A DNA stretch of 64,000 nt. Source: Chimonanthus salicifolius. Lineage: Eukaryota; Streptophyta; Magnoliopsida; Laurales; Calycanthaceae. This document shows, in pieces, positions 23,247-34,314 of this stretch. Each line of letters starts with the position of its first letter. The first letter of the stretch is position 1. Location: positions 59,385,080 to 59,449,079 of the forward strand of contig CM023538.1 in the NCBI GenBank assembly GCA_013350335.1, given 5' to 3'. A program made the position numbers and the translations under genes. The notes under the pieces were generated by a model that did not search any database, was not told the DNA's origin, and saw only the letters and a list, made by a program, of their open reading frames with translations.

Positions 23247-23656
23247 TGTAACGACCCGTCCCGCTAACATGATATGGGCCTCACACACGGCCCGCACGGC
23301 TTTCAATCGGCGAGCTAACCCACTGTTGCTCCCAAAAGGCCTCATGTTAGAAGGAGAAAGTCTACCACTTATATATCAGGGAATTTCCAATGCAACTAGC
23401 AATGTGGGACTTTTTGGGGCGGGGTATTACAATCTACCCCCCTTAAAGCCAGAGCCGTCCCAGGATCTGCAAACACAACAACCAAGCCCACACCCTCAGG
23501 CAGAGAGTTGAACAATTCTCTGATACCATTTGTAACGACTCGTCCCGCTAACATGATATTGTCCGCTCTGGGTCTCACAGACGGCCTGCACAGCTTTTAA
23601 TTGGCGAGCCAACCCACTATTGCTCCCAAAAAGCCTCATAGTAGAAGGAGAAAGTC
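23247..23656 (-). mobile_element. TRIM-type miniature LTR retrotransposon, 5' LTR truncated
   Basis: On the minus strand: 5' LTR (23656-23531, incomplete), ending GGGACGAGTCGTTACA; then AA and the primer-binding site TGGTATCAGAG (23528-23518, complementary to initiator tRNA-Met); an internal region of only about 99 bp; the polypurine tract AAGGGGGG; and a complete 3' LTR of 185 bp (23431-23247) running TGTAATACCCC to GTCGTTACA. No coding capacity. The 5' LTR breaks off at 23656, where GGGCTT-rich repeat sequence begins. Confidence 0.85.
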
Positions 23657-24559
23657 AAAGATCAGGCTTCCTACCGAGCTTTTCAAGCTTGCGAAGATTG
23701 GGCTTGGGCATACATGTCAAGCCCATGTCAGGCTCATGTTTGGGCTTTCCATGGTAAAATCAGGCTCATTCTTGGCAGAATACAAACCCAGCCCAAGCCC
23801 AGTCCATTGTGATCCCCAAATACATGGCTTGAATAGTGTCCATACTTGACCAATAACTATATGCTGACTTTATGCTATACTGGGCTTTGCCATAAAACAT
23901 GATCTTTGTTGAGTGACACCTTATTTTGCTAGGAAGTCTGCCCATTGATGGTTAATTTGTCTTCCAGTAGCTACTTAATTCTTGACTAACCTTTTTTTTC
24001 ATTTTTGAACTGTAATTCTTAAATGACCACTTGATGCAATCAATGCATACAGACAAGATTCAACAACTAAAACTAACAGAATTATGGAAAGGGCCACAAC
24101 TATCTAACATACCTTTAGTTTATAGCGCTGACATTTTTCTACCTCGTATCCTCATTTATTTTGTTGATTACTTTTCAAGGCTCATACAAACAAATTGTTC
24201 GAACTTGTTACTGGTGAATGGGTTATCAATATACATGTTTGACATGCCCAAGACTTCATATCTCCAAATTGAATTTTGGAAGTTATAGCAAAATATGAAA
24301 AATTCAAGGGTTATAACATCAGGATAGCTTCAAAATAAATTTTGCTCCTTCAATAAATATATGCTGACTAATCCTTTTACACCGTTTCTTTTGTTGTTAT
24401 TTTTTTTACTTCTCTTTCAATGAATATTTTAAGTTACCTTTCAAAAACAAAAAACAAATACTGAGCATCTCCAGTATCTCTCCATTTCATTATCAAGCCA
24501 TTTATTTCTCAATTCTTCCCTTGTCAACTATGTTACATTTTTTTCAACATACTGCAAAA

Positions 24560-24619
24560 GGAGGACTGCAGGAGTGTCAAAGGAGGCCCTGCAGATTATG
24601 AGGGGAGCTGGAGCGGTGT
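24560..24619 (+). other. unrecognised coding-like end of contig beside the gap
   Basis: The last 60 bases before the N run are GC-richer than their surroundings and open on plus (GVSKEALQIMRGAGAV). On the minus strand another frame is open. I do not recognise the product. It may be the edge of the missing DDRGK1 exon, an unrelated fragment or an assembly error. Confidence 0.2.
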
Positions 24620-24719
24620 NNNNNNNNNNNNNNNNNNNNNNNNNNNNNNNNNNNNNNNNNNNNNNNNNNNNNNNNNNNNNNNNNNNNNNNNNNNNNNNNN
24701 NNNNNNNNNNNNNNNNNNN
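24620..24719. other. assembly gap (100 N)
   Basis: Exactly 100 N, the usual placeholder for a gap of unknown true length. The N-terminal DDRGK1 exon is expected between 20965 and the leader exon at 24.9 kb and is not seen in the known sequence, so it probably lies here. Confidence 0.97.
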
Positions 24720-24914
24720 TCCGACTTCCGATGCATCATTTGAAAATATATCATCAAAACCAATGCATACAAAATCAGGTGCAATTTCTCGAATATGCTC
24801 TAAATCGGATTCTCCAAATACATTAATCAGCGAAAAAAAAAATTATGCATTTTGCGACAATAATACCCGTAGAAATACAAAATCTAGGGTTTAGAAAAAA
24901 GGGAGGAAAAATAC

Positions 24915-24998
24915 CAGAGACGGGAGCAGATCTTCCGCAGCGAGAGAGACGATGATGGCAGGCAAAAACCCTAGAATATCGTCGGCTTACATTTATAG
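24915..24998 (-). promoter_or_regulatory. TATA box and 5' leader exon, probably of DDRGK1
   Basis: On the minus strand a TATA box (CTATAAATG, 24998-24992) is followed about 30 bp on by CCGACGATATTCTAGGGTTT, which holds a telo-box (AGGGTTT), then a CT-rich leader without ATG, and a donor CTCTG|gtattt at 24915/24914. This is a typical plant promoter with a 5' UTR intron. It is assigned to DDRGK1 because it has the same strand, is the next promoter upstream, and only the gap separates them. The link is inferred. Confidence 0.55.
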
Positions 24999-25384
24999 GG
25001 AGGAATTTGTGACAGCAGAGTAACCGAGTTTGGTTCTTCTGTCATCAGGACACGTGTCGACCTACGGATTCCCCTTACCCCAACCAAATCAAAAGATGAT
25101 ATTTGATGAGTTCTTAAATTTTTTACATTATTAAATGTCGAAATTATTTTAATATTATTTAATGATTAATATTTAATAGTAGATGACCGTATCTAAATTA
25201 TAATAATTAGGGATCTAAATACTTCATGAATAAAGTTGCCATTTAAAAAGAACACCTATTAATGAAGTAGTCACTCTCTTTACCTTTAATAAAATAGTAA
25301 TTAATAAGTACATTTGGTGGATTAATGGTTTTTTGCATTATAATGGCTACATTATGTACAAATATATATTCTTCTTATAATTAA

Positions 25385-25569
25385 GGGTAATGATTTTCAC
25401 ACCAGCAACTTTGATAGTTGCACACCATAATAAAATGAAATCTCATTATTACCCTTTGTTATTTAAGGTGTAACTTGCTTTCAAAAGACGAGAAGAAAAA
25501 GGGTAATAATGAGATTTTCTTTTGTTATGGTGTACAACTATCAAAGTTGTTAGTGTGAAAATCATTACC
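25385..25569. mobile_element. Mutator-like foldback MITE, 185 bp, 9-bp target duplication
   Basis: Nearly the whole element is an inverted repeat: the left arm starts GGGTAATGATTTTCACAC and the right arm is its complement (GTGTGAAAATCATTACC). Perfect 9-bp direct repeats tataattaa flank it (25376-25384, 25570-25578). A 9-bp duplication with long terminal inverted repeats points to the Mutator superfamily. It lies about 0.4 kb upstream of the putative DDRGK1 promoter. Confidence 0.88.
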
Positions 25570-25579
25570 TATAATTAAA

Positions 25580-28050
25580 ATGTAAAAAATTGTAATTTAA
25601 TCTTTTTAAGACCGGTAGATCTCATCAAATGCTAATGTTATCAATATTTTCTTTTTGTGACAGAGATGAAAATAGGGTATACATTCTCATGAGGGAGAAT
25701 TTTTTCATCTCACATGGGAAACTTTTTTTTTTCCAATTCTCATTTTACCTTTCTATCCAACGAAGAAAATGGAAGTGTAAAAAGGAAGTGAAAGGGTAAA
25801 ATAGGAATTTCAAAAATAAAATTGAATTCCCATGAGATAAAAAGATTCTTGGGTGTGAAAATATTTACCCAATAAATATATCATTAATGAAAAAGCGAGG
25901 TATAAAAAAAATACAAAGGCACAAATGTTATTAAATTTGAAAGAGCCATAAAGGTTTTTTTTTTCAAATAAGTCTGAAATATGAATGATAAAAGGATTGA
26001 ATACAATTTCACTAAAATTTTATTTTAATTTCAAATTTTGTTATATATATTTTTCAACATATTTACTTCATTACTTGGGTTTTATTTTAGAAATTTAACT
26101 CTGAACACGTAATACAAATTTCTTTAGTTATGCCTTTCACCCAACACTATTATTGGTCTTTTTATCTATTAAGTATCAACCACATTATATAATATTATAT
26201 CTTAGAACCTTAATTTATGGGTCTTCAGTGACTCCATTCTCTCAATGCATTCTAATTCTAATTGTAACTATTTGATTTTTATCATTGTTTGTAGTCTCCT
26301 TTGGAGTGTTATCATTTTCTCATCACATGTTTTAATCATGATCAAACTTTGGTGCAAACTTATTTTGCATGTGATCAGGGGTCTAAAAATCGGCCGATAC
26401 GATTCGTATCAGCCGATATTTGATCGATATGTAGATATTTTAGCCAATATCAGTCATTTTTTTAAAGAAAAAGAGAGGAGAAAAATATCAGCCGATGTAT
26501 TGGGCGATACCGAATTTTAAATATTTGTATATGATCTTATGTGTTCACACATGTGTGTTGTAGTTAGGGTAAGATAGGATTCTTTCAAAAAGGCATTTTT
26601 TCATATAATGTTTATTATAAAAGATCAAGCAAATTGAATTTTAAAAGATAGATAAAAAATTCACAATAAAATTAAGGTATTTTTTCATAGATTTCAATTA
26701 AACAATGAGATCAACTCATAATGACTTCAAATTGGGTAAGAATATAGTTCACAATGTAGAGTTTGACATGAGAGGGGTAAGAATATAGTTCCAAAATTTT
26801 TTTCCCCCAAGTGTAAATTATTATGTGACACAATTGATATACACATCTACCATTAGTTAAAAAGATGGCTGGGTTTAGATAAATTTTAAATTTTGGAGGT
26901 CAGGAATTACCCCAGGTAATATGACAATCCATCCCTTTAAAAAAAAAATCAAAAGTTGAGGGAGATAAAAAAAAATTGATTTTTTATAAGTGATTTAATT
27001 ACGGATTAAAATGATTTTATAAGTACTTTATTCAAGCAATAATCTTTCTAAGCCCCCACATGGAGGCACTACAAATAGAATCTCATTCACCTCTCACTCT
27101 TTATTTAAAATACTTTCCATATGGAGTCCACAGCCCCTGTGAATTGATTGATGAAAATCAGATGGTTTCTTAATGACCCATATTTGATTGTTTTTTCTTG
27201 ATCCATGGTAAAAACTTATCTTAGTTTTTCATCTAATCAACTTGAAGATTTAAACGAGTTACATCGAAAAAAAATGTTTAAGACATTATTTTAACAAACA
27301 TTTATATGAATTATAAAATTAAAATAAAAACCATCAAATTCAATAAAAGGAAAATATGTCTTAAGAACTGATGGAGGAGGGAAAAGAAAAAAAAAATCAG
27401 AAAAAAAGAGTAAAGACTAAAAGAAATAAGAAAATAAACATAAAGAGACATGAAAGGAAAATCAGAAAAATAAAAACCCAAAAAGAGAAAATAAGAAAAG
27501 AAGATGAGATTTTTTAAAAAATGGAAAAAAAAGAACGACAAAGAAAGAAGAAGACCAAATAAAAAACGAAAATTAAAAGAATGGTTGAAGAAGAAGTTTA
27601 AGAGAATAAATGATAAACACTAGGGAAAGAAAGAGGAGAGGATGAAGAATACACTCTAAATAAGAAGACTATGAGGGAAGAAAAGAATAAATGAAGAAAA
27701 AGAAAATTAAATTAAAAAAGAATGAAAAAAACAAGTGCACATATTCACTTAAAGTCGTTTGATAATCGATTTTTTTTATGAAACGAGTTTTTTTTTTTTT
27801 AATAACTCAATTTTCAGCCGAATCAAGTTAATTATGCCGCGTTGATCGAGTCAAGATTGGGTTTTAAAATCATGTTCACAATCAGTCCATTTAAATTTAA
27901 AAATAATAAAAATAAAAATAATTGTTTTTGTTCATTTCACTGTATATAAAATATTTTAAAGTATTTTTATAAAGGTTAATAATATAGGGATTACTAGAGG
28001 TATTTTTATTTAAATGACTAATAATAAATCATAATTAAATATATAAAAAT
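25580..28050. other. AT-rich intergenic region
   Basis: No exon or RNA gene seen. It contains one CGGCCGATA element (26376-26522) and an A/G-rich low-complexity tract (about 27350-27740) whose minus-strand Phe/Leu/Ser frame is compositional. Confidence 0.6.
26376..26522. mobile_element. CAGGGGT/CGGCCGATA element, right end degraded
   Basis: Starts CAGGGGTCTAAAAATCGGCC, with several GCCGATA/TATCGGC motifs and a central T/A-rich loop, like the intact copy at 48105-48369. The right terminus (expected ...ACCCCTG) is missing, so no target duplication can be read. Confidence 0.6.
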
Positions 28051-28061
28051 AAATTATTTTT

Positions 28062-28262
28062 GGACAACGATCCTCCCACATACATTTTATCTAACCCGAT
28101 ATGGATTTTACTTTATTATCTATTTTGCCTTTCGAATTGGCTTGCCGAACCTTTAATGTAAGTGATTGGAACGGTTCGACGAGCCGATTTGAAGGACAAA
28201 ATGATCAATACAATAAAATCCGTATAGAGTTATACAACATAACCGTGGGAGGATAACTACTC
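28062..28262. mobile_element. non-autonomous hAT-like foldback element, 201 bp (CCTCCCAC family)
   Basis: The arms are inverted: left GGACAACGATCCTCCCAC, right GTGGGAGGATAACTACTC. The inner parts ATGGATTTTACTTTATT / AATAAAATCCGTAT and the GGCTTGCCGAACC / GGTTCGACGAGCC stem also pair. The flanks are 8-bp repeats ttattttt (28054-28061, 28263-28270); their low complexity weakens this evidence. A larger relative lies at 40659-41084. Confidence 0.7.
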
Positions 28263-29638
28263 TTATTTTTATTTTTTTATTTATAGAAGTATCTCTAAAA
28301 ATAGTTTTTTATCAACCACTTCCACTTAGAAATGTGATTCTTGAAGCTTAATCATGGTTAAAATTAGGGCTGAGTTGACAAGTGGTCTTCAACTGAGCAG
28401 GTAGTTATCTTCTTTTCTTCGTCATGAGTAGATCAAATGCTTTCCTCTTTCTTCCATTATTGTGTGTTGAATTAGAATACTTTGGTTCTTCTAAAACAAG
28501 CCTTGCGGAGACTTCTGGATATCTAAACTGACTAGCATTATCACAAAAACAGTTTTTTGGGATATTAGTGACAATTGATAATATTGAGATATTTTTAATT
28601 TTTTAGAATTTTATTAGAAAATTAATGAAAAAATAATATTAAAAAGTAGAATAAAAAAATAAAAAAATAAAAATGTTAATAAGGAACTTACAGAGAATTT
28701 ATTAGAATATTATCATGATATTACTACTTATCACGGTTTTATGAAGAATTTCTCATCGGGCCAATAAATATACGTTATTAACTCGCTAATGATATTTTAT
28801 TTATAAAAAAAAAAGTAAATTTGAAAAAAACTGCTGATATTTGCAACATGCCGACATGGATTGAAGGGGCATATGTGGCATTTCCTTTTATTTTATATCC
28901 AATTGAATAGCCGATATGATTTTTTTAAAGAATATACGCGAAATCACTCACAAACAGTTTTGAGAGGAGTCAAAGCAAACAAGTATGATTCTAAAAACTT
29001 AAATCAAATGAGCTATTCGTACTGGTTGGTGATTATTTCCTTCAGGTTGAAGGAGTTTCCTTTATTACTTTGGTGAATGTCTTCTAATGGCTTTTATACT
29101 AGTTCTTTGAAATATTGAAATTATTTATGTAAATCCTGTTTGATGTGTACAATCTTTTGTGAAGAAACCCCTTCTTCTTAAAAAAAGTAAAAACACCAGG
29201 GAGAAAATTCTCATTACAGAATATAGAACATTTCACTTTTTTTTTTTATGATTTAAAAAATACCTTGATGTTAGTTGCTTGAAAAATAGATTTTTTAAGA
29301 TAATTTCTACTCTAGACACCGAGATCAATGAAGCGGGACTCACACGTAACTTAATTTGAAAAATCAAATGACTATATGATATTTAAAACACCTTTATTTC
29401 AACGGTTAACTTTTAATAGTGAATTCTACCTTAAAAATATTACAAAATCATGATTTTCAAAACCATCTTCTCTAACATCCCTCCCAATCATTTTCTATAA
29501 AACCATTTTCCTCAAAAATTTACCATAAAAATTCAATTTTTCACTAAAATCGAAGGAAATCAAAATTATCATAACAGCATATTCAAAATTACACGAGAAA
29601 CCTGTGGCATCTGTCACAGGGATTCTCAACCAACCTTC

Positions 29639-29726
29639 TATATAATAGCTCTAAGTCCCTCTCTTTCCTCATCATCTTACGTTAGGGTTTGGATTTAGGG
29701 TTTTGTCTCCTCAGGCAAACGAAGAG
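29639..29726 (+). promoter_or_regulatory. TATA box, telo-box leader and exon 1 of snoRNA host gene copy 1
   Basis: TATATAA at 29639-29645 is followed by a CT-rich initiation zone, then GTTAGGGTTTGGATTTAGGG with two telo-boxes (AGGGTTT), and a first donor GAAGAG|gtctgttg at 29727. Telo-boxes near the start are typical of plant genes for ribosome and snoRNA production. The block is almost identical in copy 2 (42012-42103) although the sequence around it has diverged, which suggests selection. No long frame follows, so the transcript is probably non-coding. Confidence 0.75.
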
Positions 29727-29997
29727 GTCTGTTGCAATTCTTTCCATCTAATGCTTCCTCATTCTTCCCCTTTTCATGTATGAACGTGTCAGATATTTGT
29801 TGGGTTACTCCAATCCAATACTTATTTGTTTGTTTTGTTTCCTATTTTTTTGGGTACACCTTTGTTTTATTTTTCAAATTTTGAGATGGACTCAAGAATG
29901 AATATCTCTTGTTGAAATCAATCAAGAGTAGCTTAAACCGGCCTGAAAGCCGAGCCATTTGGTTCACACTGGTTTGGTTATTTACTTGAGTTCATAG

Positions 29998-30083
29998 TCT
30001 CCCTGATGATGATTTAAAAGAAAACTTTCGTTCTTCCGATATAATCCATGAGGAAACGTCTGGAGACCTGAACTGAAGGGACA
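29998..30083 (+). ncRNA. box C/D snoRNA, U59/snR54-like (18S guide), copy 1
   Basis: Terminal stem TCCC/GGGA; C box in TGATGATGA (30004-30012); D box CTGA (30073-30076). The guide AACTTTCGTTCTT stands directly before a D'-like CCGA. It is complementary over 13 bases to AAGAACGAAAGTT, a universally conserved stretch of 18S rRNA. By the D+5 rule it would methylate the fifth base, the A of AAGAA, the site served by snR54 in yeast and SNORD59 in human. A second guide before D (TGGAGACCTGAA) has no target I can name. It is probably intronic in the host transcript and processed from the intron. Gene naming rests on guide and site, not on an alignment. Confidence 0.85.
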
Positions 30084-32015
30084 TGGTTTTTTTTTTTTAA
30101 TCTTTTCTTTGTTTTATTTTGTGATTTGGGTGCATAGAATGGCAATTTTTTTTTTTTTTTTAAATATAACTATTTTAACTAAAAATGAAAAATGGGTTCA
30201 TTTTAGAAGCACTTTTCTCATTTTTGGCAGTTGCCTTTGTGGCCATTTGATGGAAGTGGAGTGAGTTCAATATAAGTTGATTGTAATTGTTGTTGCTGGT
30301 GAATTTGTTTGGAGACACTATTTTGTATTTTTTAGAATATATGTAAAAAATACTGTTGAACTCATAATTTAATAGATAATATGCATATTAGAAGGAAATT
30401 TCATCTATAAATGAAAAAAAGTATTAGGGAGTGTCACTTAATAAAAATGGGGTGTTCTATTCAATCCAGAAATGTTAAAGTCAACAGAATTCTACTTTAG
30501 CAAAGTAATAGAAATTGTAATTTATTTTATTTAAGAATTTATTGGGTAAGTGGAGGCTATCATATAAAGATCTAATAGTGTAACACTTTAATGATCATTT
30601 TTTGTTTTAATCTTTTACTTTGAAATACTCCAGAACAATGTTTTTTAATATGATAGGATCCACTTGATCAATTATGTATTCAAGATATAATTTATTTTAC
30701 CATAACTAAGGTAATGGATTTCTTTTACCTTAGCATGAATCTCCATTCCTTGTGACAGCTCCCTTTTTTTTGTTAAGTGACACCTCTTGCTATTTTTTAT
30801 AAATTAAATGGCAAAAATACCTTTGACATTGTAGTACAAGGATGATTCTGCATTTTATAAGGGGATTTTGTCTTTAAATAAAAGCAATAGATACTGTCCA
30901 TTTATAAACATGGGGGCATCTCAATCAAGCTTCTTTGGTTTTTATGATTTTTTAGAAATTTTATTTTATTTTTGAATCCATCATTTATAATATATAACTG
31001 AATTTGTGTATATTTAAAAACATCACATCAATGTGTACTTTAGCTAAAAAGAGCTTGAAAAACTGAAAAAAGGGTCTTAAAACTGAAATATGTAATAATC
31101 AAAGTTAATGTTTGTGTTTTTTCCCCATAGATGGATCCATTTTCTTACTACCTTATTGTCTACTACATATTGAGCTTTTTTTGACCATTTCCATGCACTT
31201 ATTTTTTAGTTTTTTCAAGTTCTTTTAGATCCAAGTACATATTGATGTGATGTTTTTAAGTGTACAAAATATGTTCTCTATATATATTTAGAAAAGACAT
31301 TCTCTCATCTGATAGAAAATAAATTGTTTATTATAAATGATATTTTTAATTTTTAAACATTTTGTATTAAATTACATTTAGGATTTTACACATTCTTTAA
31401 TACAAAATATGCAAAAGTTAAAGATGTTATTTAATTCAAAATATGTAAAAATCTAGAATGTCATTTAAATTAAGGAAGGAGGGGATAAACTTATGTTTAG
31501 AAAACTTCTGGGGTTGGTCATGGGGGCATTCATGTTTTTTAAATTAATAATGCTTTTTTTTTAGGAGTTGTAATTGAGGGTTTTGATTTTTTCACTGTGG
31601 TTTTTACAAATTCTATCCTCTTTTTTGAACGCTTGATATTATGAGTTTTTTATGTCAAATTTTGACATCATCCTTCCATTTGGTCTTGTACTAAGTTTCA
31701 AACATTGAAATTACATTGAAGATTATGGGTGTCCCAGTCATTAATCCTTTTTCATTATTCGTTGAATGGGGCATTCATAATCTTAAATAGGACCCTTATG
31801 TTACAAAGAATTTTAAACGTTACTTTATGTAAATATGTGTCTAAGTAAAGTTATTGTGAATGATTTTGAGAACTTATCAATGTTCAATCTAAACTTGTGT
31901 ATGTGTGGTGATTTACTCTTTTGATTGCTTGATACTTTGTGTTTCTCATGTTAAATTTTGAGATTATCCTTCTATTTGGTCTTGTACTGAGTTTCAAACA
32001 TTGAAGATCTTAATT

Positions 32016-32094
32016 CCTCTAAGGATGACCAAAAGAATTCGTTCGTCTGAGTTCCACTAGGAGGAAATTATTTGGAGACCTGAACTGAAGAGAT
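32016..32094 (+). ncRNA. box C/D snoRNA, possibly U30-like (18S guide), copy 1
   Basis: Stem CTCT/AGAG; C box AGGATGA (32022-32028, one base off the consensus; the second copy has the perfect ATGATGA); D' box CTGA after guide TTCGTTCGT; C'-like GAGGA; D box CTGA (32085-32088). The D' guide pairs with ACGAACGAG of 18S rRNA (8 Watson-Crick pairs plus one G-U), which would place methylation on the A of ACGAA, the kind of site assigned to U30. Its 3' half (TGGAGACCTGAACTGAAG) repeats that of the snoRNA at 29998. Confidence 0.75.
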
Positions 32095-32275
32095 TTGAGA
32101 TCTTTGATGTGATTAGATTTTTTTCATGTAGGATCTTTTATTTCTAAGTTACCAACAGTCTTTCGTCCTCATGATAATTCTCCTTTGACCACTGATAATT
32201 CAAGTTTCTAGACTAAGTTGTTATTTTCTTTAAAAAAATATTCCATTTCCAATTACGAACTTGATCTTATTTACA

Positions 32276-32347
32276 TCCCTATGATGAATGAAATGTGAGA
32301 TAAAAGTAGTGGACTGATCTATATGATGTGATTTGATTCTGAGGGGT
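32276..32347 (+). ncRNA. box C/D snoRNA candidate of unknown target, copy 1
   Basis: Stem ATCCC/GGGGT; perfect C box ATGATGA (32281-32287); D' CTGA preceded by AAAAGTAGTGGA; C'-like ATGATGTG; D box CTGA (32339-32342). All elements are in order within about 72 bases. I cannot assign a target. The copy-2 counterpart (43437-43497) keeps C, D' and C' but has lost D, which weakens conservation as evidence. Confidence 0.6.
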
Positions 32348-32608
32348 GGTGCGTTTGGTTTTATTTTATCAACTATGTGGTAATTTTTTTACTGTTGTTC
32401 GTATTAACCATCCTGCTTTGTACTTTGCAAATTTTGAACTGATTTTTTTTTTGTTTTTTCTAGTGTTTGGATTGGATAAAGCGTAAAGAAATTTTCATTT
32501 TCATGATGTATGATCAAATTTGTTTCTTGAGGTCAAGGCATTATTGCTGAAGTCCATATATGGTGTGGACTTGTTTTTTTTTTTTTTTTCATTGTTCATT
32601 AGATTATA

Positions 32609-32688
32609 TTCCCAATGATTGAACAACTCATAGTTTCAGCCTTGTCTGAATTTAAGTTGCTGATAGCCATAAATGTTTCTGAGGGACT
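32609..32688 (+). ncRNA. box C/D snoRNA, snoR41Y/snR41-like (18S guide), copy 1
   Basis: Stem TTCCC/GGGAC; C-box-like ATGATTG (32615-32621); D' CTGA after guide AGTTTCAGCCTTGT; D box CTGA (32679-32682). The D' guide is complementary over 13 bases to CAAGGCTGAAACT, a universally conserved 18S rRNA stretch, with a G-U pair next to D'. The D+5 rule picks the first G of AAGG, matching the site served by yeast snR41 (18S G1126) and its plant relative snoR41Y. The guide is unchanged in copy 2. The C box is imperfect. Confidence 0.8.
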
Positions 32689-32757
32689 TCATTTGTATTT
32701 CTGCTATAAACACTCTTTCTTATATTACAGGACATTAACTGCAGATGAAATTTTTGT

Positions 32758-32850
32758 AGGGTCGGTTTTACTGTTTGGATGGATGGGCAGCAGACATTGG
32801 GGTTTGAACCTTGTATGTTAGAGACTTTGCACTTCTTTTGACACTGTTTT
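32758..32850 (+). other. probable downstream exon of snoRNA host transcript, copy 1
   Basis: After the acceptor-like TTTTTGTAG comes a block around TACTGTTTGGATGGATGG and CAGCAGACATTGGGGTTT, more conserved between the two duplicate copies (copy 2 at about 43844-43905) than the sequence around it. No conserved frame. It is best read as an exon of a non-coding host RNA. Confidence 0.4.
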
Positions 32851-34314
32851 TTCCTCTCATAGTCGATGAGGGATGATTATATACCGTCTACAGTACTATA
32901 ATGTTGGTCACATCCACCACTCATTTAAATTTTTAATATTTTAATCAAAATGAATTGTCGATGTGGTCGGTAGTTTAGTATTGCCGTCAGTATATGATCA
33001 TTGTTACTTCTAAGATTTAGAGCTTCTCATCCCCACTCATATCCCGACCATCTAGAACTATTGCTTGTTTTTGTTCAAGTGAACATTACTGAATGATGTT
33101 TTAGGGAAGAAATTCCAAGACTGGGTTTTGTTAATGGATCTTTGTTGGGATTGTAAAGTCTTCCAAATAATTGGATGGTTAGTATTGACAATGAATCTTT
33201 GCCCCAATAGTCTCCTTTTACCTTTTTTTTTTTTAATTAAAAAATTTAGAACTATGGTTGTCTTCTCTCATCGGAAATCTACCAAATCCTATGGGTTTCT
33301 CATTGTAGAATATGGATTCATTAAGAGTTGGGTTTGAACATTTTGATTTTTGGTATTGGATGTGTAAAAATGCTTTTTTATGTTTTGAACTGTTTGGTTT
33401 TAGTTCTTCGCACAATTTTGCGGTAAATGTGTAGTTGGTGTGCATGTTTGAATTCCTCACACCTAGGCATGAGGCTCACCAAATGCGGTGGTGATGTGTC
33501 TATTGAAAAGTCTTTGAGATCACCTTGATCTGATTAATTTAGCCATGTTTTTAAGGTTGTAAAGTTTTCAGACTAAAAATAATTTAGTTCGATAAAATTT
33601 TGAAGACCTTAAAAACATTGTTTGATTGTTTCAATTGAGGTAAAGACTTTTTCAATGGATCCATCACCACTCCATTTGATGGGCTCCATGCCTAGACGTG
33701 TTGGTTGGCACCGTGTACATCAGTTCATTTCGCTCATCTTTGGTTGTTTGATAAAGGTTTTGTTTTTCTCTTATTTGAGTGTATATAGAAAGAGAGATGA
33801 GATTGGAGTGCAGCATGCCTTTTCTTTTGATGGGAGAAGGTAGAGATATTTTCATTTTACATGAACTCTTAGTAGGCCAAATTTCATTTGAAGCTGAAGT
33901 TATCATAAATTCATCTGTTCTTAAAATTTTGAGGATGTTTGCTTGTTTTGATAATTATGATTAACTGATTAAAAATTCAATTTTAATATTAAATTTGTTG
34001 ATTTTGCATTTCATAAATTTTACTTTTAATCTATATAGTTGATTTTTTATGCTGTCTATGAAAATTCTTATGCTAATGCATCTTGAAATCTGACTCTGTC
34101 CAATTAAAAAAAAAGTTTGAGATTCCTTCCCCCTCTTTCATCTCTCTCATTCTCTTGAAAGCAAAAGGCATATCTCATTCTTTTTCCCTTGGTCCTGCTG
34201 TTTCTTTTAGTCTTAAATGAAACATTTCAACCTTTCAATGGTTGCCCATCTTCAAACAAAGCGATTGAGAGGGGAAACGAAAATGAAAACCATTGTTTAT
34301 GGTTTTCTAGTAGT

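Noticed and set aside
32480..32560. Possible fifth C/D snoRNA (ATGATGT ... CTGA)
   Set aside because: No terminal stem, no clear D', and the D box is mutated to CCGA in the duplicate copy.
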